Below are positions 25,267 through 33,369 of a DNA stretch of 64,000 nucleotides, piece after piece. Source of the DNA: CAYRTD01 sp964528675 (lineage in GTDB: Bacteria; Bacteroidota; Bacteroidia; Bacteroidales; GCA-2748055). How positions within the stretch are numbered: position 1 is the first letter of the stretch; every line of letters starts with the position of its first letter. The DNA is taken from the NCBI GenBank assembly GCA_964528675.1, contig CAZGTU010000011.1:1-64000 (forward strand), given 5' to 3'. The notes below the pieces were generated by a model. It had not been told where the DNA came from and did no database searches. It was given only the letters and a program-made list of their open reading frames with translations. The position numbers and the translations under genes are program-made.

Positions 25267-25545
25267 TTAAACAATTGCAAGAATTTCAGATTGCTTCATG
25301 ATGATATAATCGCTATCATCGATGGTAATTTCTGTTCCTGAATATTTACCGTATATAACTACATCACCTTTTTTAACTTCCATTTTCTCGTCATTTGTTC
25401 CAGGACCTACAGCTACAACAGTGCCTTTTTGAGGCTTTTCTTTTGCTGTTTCGGGAATGATAATCCCACTTGCTGTTTTTTCTTCAGCACTGAGTGGTTC
25501 AATTATTACACGATCACCTAAAGGTTTTACGTTAAGATCTGCCAT
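25267..25545 (-). CDS. groES: Co-chaperonin GroES (Hsp10)
   Basis: A 92-residue co-chaperonin that caps the GroEL ring. The mobile loop region (EEKTASGIIIPETAKEKPQKG) and the VKKGDVVIYGKYSGTEI segment are typical. It is the promoter-proximal gene of the groES-groEL pair, with about 250 nt of AT-rich sequence upstream that should hold the promoter and also contains the secG terminator. Confidence 0.99.
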   Translation of the reverse strand: MADLNVKPLGDRVIIEPLSAEEKTASGIIIPETAKEKPQKGTVVAVGPGTNDEKMEVKKGDVVIYGKYSGTEITIDDSDYIIMKQSEILAIV

Positions 25546-25744
25546 TTTTTATGGTTTTTAAATTGTTCGACATGATTTGTTTCGACCTCTGCTGATCATA
25601 TTTTATGCCAAATGATAATTTATCGCTTATTAGGGGTTCTTTTGACAGATTTACATTGATGTCAGAAGTTGAAGAAAATAGCAAATATAACCTAAAGGGT
25701 TGAAAATAAAATAGATGAGTTATATTGTGAATGTAGGTAGGGAT

Positions 25745-25777
25745 AAAAAAAAATGTCAGTACTATGACATACTGACA
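25745..25777 (-). terminator. Terminator after secG
   Basis: A perfect 8 bp stem (TGTCAGTA/TACTGACA, 25754-25761 with 25770-25777) with an 8 nt loop. Read leftward it is followed by nine T. It lies about 25 nt after the secG stop and separates the lptE-TPR-secG block from groES. Confidence 0.85.
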
Positions 25778-25802
25778 CTCTTTAAAGCTTTTTAAATTTG
25801 TG

Positions 25803-26159
25803 CTACTCTTGATTGTCTTCCTGGGAAGGGGATTCACCACCTTCAGATTCGGGAAGGTTGATTGTATTATTCCCGGGTTGATTCAGAAGACTTTCATCAA
25901 ACTCTCCTTCTACCATGGATCTTTCCTCTTGCTCGGCCTGGGGAAGCGTTACAGTGGCCAGGAGACTGAATACAAGAAGGGCTGCAGCAAGTGTCCATGT
26001 GGCTTTCTCAAGGAAGTCGGCTGTTTTTCTCACTCCCATATATTGATTCGAAGAGGCAAAATTCGAAGCCAGGCCTCCGCCTTTTGAATTCTGCACCAGT
26101 ACAATAAGAGTAAGCAAAATACAAACTATAATAATTAATATAACAAAAAGGGTATGCAT
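25803..26159 (-). CDS. secG: Preprotein translocase subunit SecG
   Basis: A 118-residue SecG. Two transmembrane helices (about 3-22 and 55-73) flank the conserved QNSKGGGLASNF loop. The acidic tail after residue 75 is longer than in proteobacteria, as is common in Bacteroidota. It supports SecYE during protein export. It follows the TPR-like gene by 7 nt and ends at its own terminator. Confidence 0.95.
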   Translation of the reverse strand: MHTLFVILIIIVCILLTLIVLVQNSKGGGLASNFASSNQYMGVRKTADFLEKATWTLAAALLVFSLLATVTLPQAEQEERSMVEGEFDESLLNQPGNNTINLPESEGGESPSQEDNQE

Positions 26160-26166
26160 TTTTTTA

Positions 26167-26880
26167 TTATTTATTGCTTAATAATTTTTTAATTTCTTCA
26201 ATTTGAGTCGCAAAGTAAACACTTTTTTCCGGATATTTCAAACTTAATTTCTCATAGGCAAAAATGGCTTTTGAATAGAGTCCCTGCTTGAGGTAAATCT
26301 GTGCAAGTGTGTCTGTTATAAAACTTTCGCTTTCTTCAACACTTTTTCGTGAGACATCTCCTTCAATGTTGCTTTTTTTATCAGCGGGAATGGGGCCGGG
26401 GTCAATTTCCAGGAACCTGTCAATCAGATGATCTTTTTTATTGTTTTTTTCATCCAGTTTATCAATCCACCTGGTGAATTCAGAGTTATTTTCCGGATTT
26501 TTCAGGTATTCTCCCGGATCTTTGTCCTCTGAGTTCTCTTCTTCACCTGCATTATAGCTAAAATCGAGTAATTCATTTTCTTCTTTTGAGGGTTCAGGAT
26601 GGACCTCGATTTTAATGTCTTCTTTTTCTGATAGATCTTTTGCAGTCAGTTCATCCCAAATATCACTGTTCAGGATCTGAAAAAGCCTTTTTCTGTCATG
26701 AATATAAATGATATGTTCCTTTAGTTCGCTTTCAAACTCGGCAGGTCTTTCCTTTTTACATTTCAGTAACCAGACAATATGCAGTACAGAGAACCATGGA
26801 TATTTTTCCAGTAGATCCTTGAGCGCAGCAAAATCAATGCTGTCAGGATTTTGCAAAAGATTTTGAGGAGTGTTTTCCAT
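26167..26880 (-). CDS. TPR-like protein of the lptE-secG block (unknown function)
   Basis: A 237-residue soluble acidic protein. The N-terminal 75 residues are helical (FAALKDLLEKYPWFSVLHIVWLLK). The middle is low-complexity and acidic. The C-terminal segment SFITDTLAQIYLKQGLYSKAIFAYEKLSLKYPEKSVYFATQIEEIKKLL is a clear tetratricopeptide-type helix pair. It lies between lptE (3 nt upstream) and secG (7 nt downstream), so it is in one operon with envelope genes. Proteins of this layout at this locus are seen in other Bacteroidota, but the function is not known to me. Confidence 0.8.
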   Translation of the reverse strand: MENTPQNLLQNPDSIDFAALKDLLEKYPWFSVLHIVWLLKCKKERPAEFESELKEHIIYIHDRKRLFQILNSDIWDELTAKDLSEKEDIKIEVHPEPSKEENELLDFSYNAGEEENSEDKDPGEYLKNPENNSEFTRWIDKLDEKNNKKDHLIDRFLEIDPGPIPADKKSNIEGDVSRKSVEESESFITDTLAQIYLKQGLYSKAIFAYEKLSLKYPEKSVYFATQIEEIKKLLSNK

Positions 26881-26883
26881 GTT

Positions 26884-27411
26884 CTACCAGTTTACAAATG
26901 CCCTGTTAAATATATCATTTACAAGTTGATCAACAATGGATTCAATTAGCTCCCCTTCAACATCGGCAAGGGCCTGGGAGCTGGGATATTCTTCGTATCT
27001 CGAGAAATTTGTATCGAAACTGTCATCAGGATTGAAAGAATTGGTGTACTTCACTCTTACAGTTATTGTCAGTCGATTCAATGCAGCCACTTCATCTCCG
27101 GTTATTGCCGTGGGCCTGGTTTCGTAATTTTCAACCTCACCGGAAAAATCCACATCTCCGAAACCACTGACAAGCTCCAGACGGGTCTGTCCTTCAATTC
27201 TGTCTCTTAAGGCATCGGTAAAGACCTGGCTCAGTTGCGCCTGTACCACAGGTGCCCGGTTTTGAAAGTACTGAACTGAAAAAGTCTCTATCTCAGGAGC
27301 AATGGTAGCTCCCCTGAAGGAATAATTGACTGTACATGAAGGCGACACAAAAAGTAAGCCTGTAGCGATGAACAGAATGCTGAAGACATATCTCATCTTC
27401 TTCTTAAGCAT
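26884..27411 (-). CDS. lptE: LPS assembly lipoprotein LptE
   Basis: A protein of about 175 residues with a lipoprotein signal peptide (hydrophobic helix, then lipobox-like LFVSPSC). LptE sits in the LptD barrel and helps insert LPS into the outer membrane. The stretch YSFRGATIAPEIETFSVQYFQNRAP and the C-terminal LVNDIFNRAFVNW fit Bacteroidota LptE. The start is uncertain: the ATG at 27411 overlaps the upstream stop codon by 8 nt (ATGCTTAA); an ATG at 27396 would also keep the signal peptide. Confidence 0.88.
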   Translation of the reverse strand: MLKKKMRYVFSILFIATGLLFVSPSCTVNYSFRGATIAPEIETFSVQYFQNRAPVVQAQLSQVFTDALRDRIEGQTRLELVSGFGDVDFSGEVENYETRPTAITGDEVAALNRLTITVRVKYTNSFNPDDSFDTNFSRYEEYPSSQALADVEGELIESIVDQLVNDIFNRAFVNW

Positions 27412-28639
27412 CAATGCCATGTTCTTTGATTTTCCGGTAAAGCGTACGTTCTGAAATTCCAAGTTCTTTTGCTGCGTGCTTTCTTTTTCCATTATGTTTA
27501 TCCAGTGCTTTACGAATAAGTTCTATTTCTTTATCTTCCAGGGAGAGAGATTCTTCTATTATTTCTTCAGTGTCAAGAATATCTTCCTCGGGAGGACGAT
27601 TATATTGATGTTTTCGGATTTGTTCGGGAGATCTGATCTCTTCATTATCATCATCATAAAGCTTTTCGATCAAGCTTGCATTATTTTTTCGAATATCTGC
27701 CCGCGAAGGCTCATCCTGCATAAGATCATGAACAAGCTTTTTAAGATCGTTCATATCATTTTTCATATCAAAAAGGATCTTATAAAGAATTTCTCTTTCT
27801 GATGAAAAGGTATCTCTGTCTACCGATCCTTTGACAAGAGCCGGAAGTTTAGATGATTGAAAATCAGGAAGATATTTCAATAAAACCTCGCTATCTATGG
27901 TTCTTTCCTGTTCGATGATGGATATTTGTTCCGCCAGGTTTTTAAGTTGTCTTACATTGCCGGGCCATTCATAATTTTCAAGTGCTTTTTTTGCATCTTC
28001 AGTCAGGTTTATGGACGGCATGCGGTATCTTTCAGCAAAATCGGAAGCAAATTTTCTGAATAACAGACTAATATCATCTCCTCTTTTTCGAAGGGGAGGA
28101 ATGTTTATGGGAACTGTATTCAACCGGTAATAAAGATCCTCCCGGAATTTATTATTTTTAATTGCCTCTAAGATATCTACGTTTGTTGCAGCAATTACCC
28201 TCACATTGGTTTTTTGGACTTTAGAGGAGCCTACTCTTAAAAATTCTCCGCTTTCCAATACTCTGAGTAAACGCACCTGCGTGGAAAGCGGCAGTTCTGC
28301 TACCTCATCCAGGAAGATAGTTCCTCCATCCGCTACTTCGAAATATCCCTTTCTTGAATCATGAGCCCCGGTATAAGCGCCTTTTTCGTGCCCGAATAAT
28401 TCAGAATCGATGGTTCCATCCGGAATGGCTCCGCAGTTTACCGCGATATACTGACCGTGTTTTCTCGAACTCAGGCTATGAATGATCTGGGGAAATACTT
28501 CTTTCCCTGTTCCACTTTCACCCGTGATCAGAACTGTAAGATCGGTTGAAGCTACCTGAATTGCAATATCGATGGCATGATTCAAACCCGGGTAGTTTCC
28601 TATAATTCCAAACCTTTGTTTTATTTGTTGTATATTCAC
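27404..28639 (-). CDS. Sigma-54-dependent transcriptional activator without receiver domain
   Basis: A 411-residue bacterial enhancer-binding protein. The AAA+ domain starts almost at residue 15, with Walker A in GESGTGKE, the sigma-54 contact loop GAYTGA (a Tyr variant of GAFTGA), Walker B in GGTIFLDEV and the R finger region. A linker of about 110 residues follows, then a Fis-type helix-turn-helix (KHAAKELGISERTLYRKIKEHGI). There is no sensory domain, so activity is probably set by level or by a partner. It begins with GTG at 28639; there is no in-frame ATG. The gene reads into lptE with an 8 nt overlap. In several Bacteroidota this activator, lptE, secG and groESL lie together with miaB; here miaB is 10 kb away. 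Confidence 0.9.
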   Translation of the reverse strand: MNIQQIKQRFGIIGNYPGLNHAIDIAIQVASTDLTVLITGESGTGKEVFPQIIHSLSSRKHGQYIAVNCGAIPDGTIDSELFGHEKGAYTGAHDSRKGYFEVADGGTIFLDEVAELPLSTQVRLLRVLESGEFLRVGSSKVQKTNVRVIAATNVDILEAIKNNKFREDLYYRLNTVPINIPPLRKRGDDISLLFRKFASDFAERYRMPSINLTEDAKKALENYEWPGNVRQLKNLAEQISIIEQERTIDSEVLLKYLPDFQSSKLPALVKGSVDRDTFSSEREILYKILFDMKNDMNDLKKLVHDLMQDEPSRADIRKNNASLIEKLYDDDNEEIRSPEQIRKHQYNRPPEEDILDTEEIIEESLSLEDKEIELIRKALDKHNGKRKHAAKELGISERTLYRKIKEHGIDA

Positions 28640-28846
28640 CAGATCATTAAATTTTTATTCCTATTCTTATAAAATTCCACCAAAAAGATTGTTTTGAATA
28701 ATTGGTCAAATACCAGATGAAATACAGTGAAATCTTATTTTTTGCATTTCCTGACAAAATATCCTTATTATTGTGACAAAATTACAATATAAATAGTTTT
28801 TTTCTAAGCAGACAGTAAATAAAAACGAAAAATACCAATTTTCAGT

Positions 28847-29599
28847 ATGGAAATTCTAGGGATAATTCCTGCACGTTATGGATCTACCCGTTTTCCCGGG
28901 AAACCGCTGGTTAATATTGGAGATAAATCAATGATTCAACGGGTTTATGAACAAAGTCAAAAAGGAATTGATGAAGTTTATGTTGCAACGGATAATGAAA
29001 GGATCTTTGATCATGTTAAAGCTTTCGGAGGAAATGTGGTAATGACATCCGATAAACATCGCAGTGGAACAGATAGATGCTGCGAGGCAATGGATTCAAT
29101 TATGTCAGGTACATCATTCGAACCCGATATTGTTGTAAACATACAGGGAGATGAGCCTTTTATTGATGTTGAACAGATAAAAACATTAATCTCCTGTTTT
29201 GATGATTCAGAGACAGACATTGCTACTCTGGCGAAAAAAGCAGTAAAACAGGAGGAAGTATTTGATGAGAATAAACCTAAAGTTGTTTTTGACAATAATA
29301 ACTTTGCCATGTATTTCAGCCGTTCGGTAATCCCTTTTGTGAGGGGTTTGAAACAGGAGGAGTGGAAGGTTGTACATGATTTTTATTGCCATATAGGAAT
29401 TTATGCATACCGAAAAGATATCCTGAAGCGAATAACCCGGCTCGAAATGTCCGATCTTGAAAAAGCTGAATCCCTTGAACAATTAAGATGGCTGCAAAAT
29501 GGTTTCAGAATAAAGGTTGCTGAAACATTTACTGAATCCCTGGGAATTGATACTCCTGCTGATCTTCAAAAGGCTCTCCGGTTTTTGAGCAAAAAATAA
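28847..29599 (+). CDS. kdsB: 3-deoxy-manno-octulosonate cytidylyltransferase (CMP-Kdo synthetase)
   Basis: A 250-residue enzyme that joins Kdo to CMP for transfer to lipid A. The nucleotide-binding start GIIPARYGSTRFPGKPL, the VVNIQGDEPFI motif and the HIGIYAYRKDIL segment identify KdsB. It stands alone between a leftward sigma-54 activator gene and a leftward ABC permease gene. About 200 nt of AT-rich sequence upstream must serve both divergent genes. Confidence 0.97.
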   Translation: MEILGIIPARYGSTRFPGKPLVNIGDKSMIQRVYEQSQKGIDEVYVATDNERIFDHVKAFGGNVVMTSDKHRSGTDRCCEAMDSIMSGTSFEPDIVVNIQGDEPFIDVEQIKTLISCFDDSETDIATLAKKAVKQEEVFDENKPKVVFDNNNFAMYFSRSVIPFVRGLKQEEWKVVHDFYCHIGIYAYRKDILKRITRLEMSDLEKAESLEQLRWLQNGFRIKVAETFTESLGIDTPADLQKALRFLSKK

Positions 29600-29608
29600 A
29601 TTCCGGGT

Positions 29609-32044
29609 TTATTCATGTCTTAAGGATCTCGCCGGATTGGCTACTGCAGCCCGATATGCCTGGATACTGACTGTTATGGTTGCTACAAGGAAAGAAACTC
29701 CTGCAGAAACAATGAACATCCATATATCCAGATCAGTGCGATAAGGGAAATCCTGTAACCAGTTGTTCATGATCCTGTATGCAGCGATCCATGCAATTAC
29801 TGTGGAAATAAGCATCAAAATGGATACATCTTTCAGGATTAGCAGGATGATATTCTGAATTTTAGCTCCCATAACTTTCCTGATGCCAATTTCTCTTGTT
29901 TTCTTTTCTGTTGTAAACAGGGTGAGTCCGAAAAGTCCAAGACTTGCTATCAGAATGGCAAGTATTGAGAACGTGAGAGAAATCCTTGCTGTTCGTATCT
30001 CTTCTTTATAAAGACTTTCAAGTTTTTCATCGAGAAAGAAATAAAGGAAAGGTTCATCAGGAAGAAATTCCTGCCAGGTATTTTCAATCTGCCTGATTGT
30101 ATTTCTGTAGCTCTTGATATCTTCTGACAGTTTTACTGATATGAAGCCACCCCAGTCCCACCATTCTTTTTTGAGAAGAAAGATTCCCGGTCGAATTGGT
30201 TGTCTTAAGGACGCAAGGTGATAGTCTTTTACCACTCCCACAACCCGGATCTCTTCGGGCTCATCATTGAAATACCCCGGCATTATAATGACTGTGTTCA
30301 AAGGATCTTCCAGATCAAAGTTTTTAACTGCAGTCTCATTTATAACCGCTGCTGTTGAGTCGGAAGAGAAGTCACGACTGAGAAAACGTCCTTCTTTTAA
30401 TTCAATATCGTATGTTTCAATGTAATCATAATCTGTCCAGTTCGTAATCATCAGGTAAGTTTTGGCTCTGTCCCTTCCTTTGATCTGGTAGCCATTGTCA
30501 TTATTCACGTAACCCGGGTATGCTGTGGAGTTTGTCGCAATTTCAATTCCCGGTAGTTTTTCAATTTCCTGAATAAAAGTTTGCATCTTATCATCCAAGG
30601 GCCATACTCTGTCGATAACCAGTTGCTGATCTTTTGAAAATCCCATATCCTTGTTCAACATAAAATTCAACTGGCTGTACACTACAATGGTTCCGAAAAT
30701 GATAATAATGGAAATGGTAAATTGAAGTACGACCAGGATATTTCTGAGCCGGCCACCCTTAACACCCCTGGTGACGTTACCTTTTAGAACCTCAACCGGC
30801 TTGAACGCAGATAATACAAAAGATGGATAACTGCCACTCATCAGGCCTACAATTACTGCGAGCCCGACCAGGGCCGGTATGGTATACCATTCGGAGAAAT
30901 AATTAATGCTGAGGTTCAGGCCGATAAGCTGGTTGAAATAAGGCAACAACAACTCAACAAGAATTAATCCAAGTACCAGGGATAATATACTTAATAAAAT
31001 GGATTCCCATAAAAATTGGTTGACAAGCTGTTTTTTGGTTGACCCCACCACCTTTCGCATTCCCACTTCCTTGGCCCTGTTGGCCGATTTTGCTGTGGAG
31101 AGGTTCATAAAATTGATTGATGCAATTACTAAAATCAAAACAGCAATGAAACTGAAAATGAGAAGGTATTTTTTATCGTGAGTGGGCTTGAAACCTCCGG
31201 AAATTTCATTATTGAGATGAATATCCCTGAGCTCTTGCAACATAATGCCATATTCATTTCCTTTATTCTCAAAGTCTTCTACAGTGATCCCCAGAGCTTC
31301 CATCAGGTTATCTTCAATATATTTCAGGCTTACTTCCTGCATTTTTTCTTCAACCACCAGCTCATCAGCTCCCTCTTCCAGGAGAAGATAAGTGAAGAGA
31401 TTGTTGCTAAGCCAGAAGGTATTATTGCTTTCTTCCAGTGTATGGTATGACCCCAGGGCATTAAAGACCAGATGGGTGTTCTCCGGAAGGTCTTCAATTA
31501 TTCCCGTAACACGGTAAATATTTGAATCCGCATTAATGGATACCATTTCATTCATAGGATTTATATTCCCGAATATCTTTTTTGCCGTACTTTCTGTGAT
31601 CACCATTGTATTAGGCTCGGTTAAGGCCTTTTCCGGGTCACCCTGGATCATATTGAGGTCAAAAATTCTAAAAATGGATGAATCGGCATATACAAAATGT
31701 TCTTCCAGTATCTTTTTATTTTCATACTTGATCACTCGCTGACCGGTTTCCTTCATGCGACTAAATTCAGCCACTTCGGGAATTTCCTCCTTAAAAGCAG
31801 GTCCCGCAGGCACAGCAGAATATGCTCCGTTAAGTTCGCTGCCTTCAAGTTTTCCCTGTATGTGAAGACGATAGATCCGATCGGAATTTTTATGGTATTT
31901 ATCATAACTTAATTCGCTGGTTATGAATAGCAAAATAAGCACTGCACTCGCAATCCCGATTGATAGGCCGAAAATATTGATAAAAGCATAAAGCTTATTC
32001 TTCGAAATATTTCTGATCGCAGTTAGAATGAAATTTTTAATCAT
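29609..32044 (-). CDS. MacB/FtsX-type ABC transporter permease (two-module Bacteroidota form)
   Basis: An 811-residue membrane protein. It has a transmembrane helix near 20-42, a large periplasmic MacB-type domain (about 45-280), three membrane helices (about 288-420), a second short periplasmic domain and a final FtsX module (about 690-805) with the TTEKKTREIGIRKVMGA motif. The same RAKEVGMRKVVGS motif occurs before the first module. These proteins couple ATP use in the cytosol to movement in the periplasm. No ATPase gene is adjacent, so a partner must be encoded elsewhere. It is probably transcribed alone, from the region around 32045-32196. Confidence 0.88.
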   Translation of the reverse strand: MIKNFILTAIRNISKNKLYAFINIFGLSIGIASAVLILLFITSELSYDKYHKNSDRIYRLHIQGKLEGSELNGAYSAVPAGPAFKEEIPEVAEFSRMKETGQRVIKYENKKILEEHFVYADSSIFRIFDLNMIQGDPEKALTEPNTMVITESTAKKIFGNINPMNEMVSINADSNIYRVTGIIEDLPENTHLVFNALGSYHTLEESNNTFWLSNNLFTYLLLEEGADELVVEEKMQEVSLKYIEDNLMEALGITVEDFENKGNEYGIMLQELRDIHLNNEISGGFKPTHDKKYLLIFSFIAVLILVIASINFMNLSTAKSANRAKEVGMRKVVGSTKKQLVNQFLWESILLSILSLVLGLILVELLLPYFNQLIGLNLSINYFSEWYTIPALVGLAVIVGLMSGSYPSFVLSAFKPVEVLKGNVTRGVKGGRLRNILVVLQFTISIIIIFGTIVVYSQLNFMLNKDMGFSKDQQLVIDRVWPLDDKMQTFIQEIEKLPGIEIATNSTAYPGYVNNDNGYQIKGRDRAKTYLMITNWTDYDYIETYDIELKEGRFLSRDFSSDSTAAVINETAVKNFDLEDPLNTVIIMPGYFNDEPEEIRVVGVVKDYHLASLRQPIRPGIFLLKKEWWDWGGFISVKLSEDIKSYRNTIRQIENTWQEFLPDEPFLYFFLDEKLESLYKEEIRTARISLTFSILAILIASLGLFGLTLFTTEKKTREIGIRKVMGAKIQNIILLILKDVSILMLISTVIAWIAAYRIMNNWLQDFPYRTDLDIWMFIVSAGVSFLVATITVSIQAYRAAVANPARSLRHE

Positions 32045-32196
32045 TAGAATTAGATCTGGTTAAATTTTTCTACCTAAAATCAAACGGTGTGCCACATTGT
32101 TTAAGTATCAAAAAATCAGTTGATAACAGGAAAAATTTATTGCATTTCTATTCACAGAAATGTACTAATTAGAACAGAAGTGTACGATATCGGATA

Positions 32197-32715
32197 TTAA
32201 TTCAGACAGAATTGTACTTCGAGATGATAGGAAGAAAAATTGTCGTTTATTTTTTCAAATTTATATTTCAGGGATTTTCCTGAGATTTTGGCAATTTCGA
32301 TAAGTCCAAGACCTGCTCCGCCTTTATCGGAAAATTTTCCGTCACAGATCTTTTCCCGGTAAAAAAGCCTGAGCTCTTCCATGTTTTTTGAGTTTACAAC
32401 ATCCAGTTTTTCTTTCAATTCCTGAATGTGTTCGTTCCTGATCGGATTGCTACTGCGAATGAAATAATCAGACTCATTTTGAATAATACTGAATTCAGGA
32501 ATATGATTTTGAACGATATATTTATTGTCGTGGTACTGATCACTGTATTTGTAGATATTCTCCAGCACCTCAATCATAATTGAAAGAATTTTTTTATAGG
32601 CACCAAGATGCAGACCATCCTTTCTCATTTTGTGCTTCAGCATGGTCAGAAGCCTTCCCACAGTGCTAAAGGTAAGATGTCCTGTATATTCAAGTATTAT
32701 TTTCTGGTTACCCAT
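32197..32715 (-). CDS. SiaB-like (DUF6272) protein kinase
   Basis: A 172-residue protein with a GHKL-type ATPase fold: SIMIEVLENIYKYSDQ holds the N box (Glu and Asn), and SDKGGAGLGLIEIAKISG is the G2-like ATP lid. This matches the SiaB family, kinases that phosphorylate a small partner protein (SiaC) in partner-switching control of biofilm-related signalling in Pseudomonas. No siaC-like gene is next to it. A STAS antagonist gene lies 3.3 kb away at 36004. I chose the ATG at 32715; an in-frame TTG at 32745 would add 10 residues. Confidence 0.75.
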   Translation of the reverse strand: MGNQKIILEYTGHLTFSTVGRLLTMLKHKMRKDGLHLGAYKKILSIMIEVLENIYKYSDQYHDNKYIVQNHIPEFSIIQNESDYFIRSSNPIRNEHIQELKEKLDVVNSKNMEELRLFYREKICDGKFSDKGGAGLGLIEIAKISGKSLKYKFEKINDNFSSYHLEVQFCLN

Positions 32716-32766
32716 AAATGGACAAAAATTGTTCAGGGTAATCAACGGGAATAAATCCTGAAAATT

Positions 32767-33258
32767 TTATTGAAACAGATCTGATTCATCATTGGATTCA
32801 AAACCTTCATCTTCTGTAAGGTTATCCCTTTTTCCTGCTTCGACTGCAAGCCTGTCACATCGTTCATTTTCAGCAATATCCGCATGCCCTTTTATCCAGT
32901 TAATTTCTACGTTGTGTTTGCGATAAAGTTCTAAAAACTTTTTCCATAGGTCAGGATTCTTTTTCTTTTTAAAAGCCTTTTTTTCCCACCCTAAAAGCCA
33001 GCCTTTATTTACAGCATCGGCAACATACCTGGAATCGGTATAGATCTTTACGCTGGCATTTTTCCATTTGATCGCTTCGAGTCCTTTTATCACAGCCAGC
33101 AACTCCATCCGATTGTTTGTAGTGCGTTTGAATCCTTCAGCTATCTCTTTCCGGTGTTTCCCCACTTTCAGAACCACTCCATATCCACCCGGGCCAGGGT
33201 TCCCGCTTGCAGCCCCATCTGTATACATGATAATGTTTGGCCTTTCCTGCTTATTCAT
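32767..33258 (-). CDS. rnhA: Ribonuclease HI
   Basis: A 163-residue RNase HI, which cuts RNA in RNA-DNA hybrids. The metal-binding carboxylates are in MYTDGAASGNPGPGG (Asp), RMELLAV (Glu), IYTDSRYV (Asp) and ERCDRLA (Asp); the basic protrusion GWEKKAFKKKKNP is present. The acidic C-terminal extension of about 20 residues is beyond the core. The ATG at 33258 is chosen, because an upstream codon at 33300 would only add residues of no family match. Confidence 0.95.
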   Translation of the reverse strand: MNKQERPNIIMYTDGAASGNPGPGGYGVVLKVGKHRKEIAEGFKRTTNNRMELLAVIKGLEAIKWKNASVKIYTDSRYVADAVNKGWLLGWEKKAFKKKKNPDLWKKFLELYRKHNVEINWIKGHADIAENERCDRLAVEAGKRDNLTEDEGFESNDESDLFQ

Positions 33259-33369
33259 ATACCGGTAAAATATAAAATTTATCCCGGGCTGCCGGAACAT
33301 TTATTTACTTCTGACAACCCGGGATTTATAAAAATAAGAAATTTATACCTGAATAGTTTATAAAGTTAT

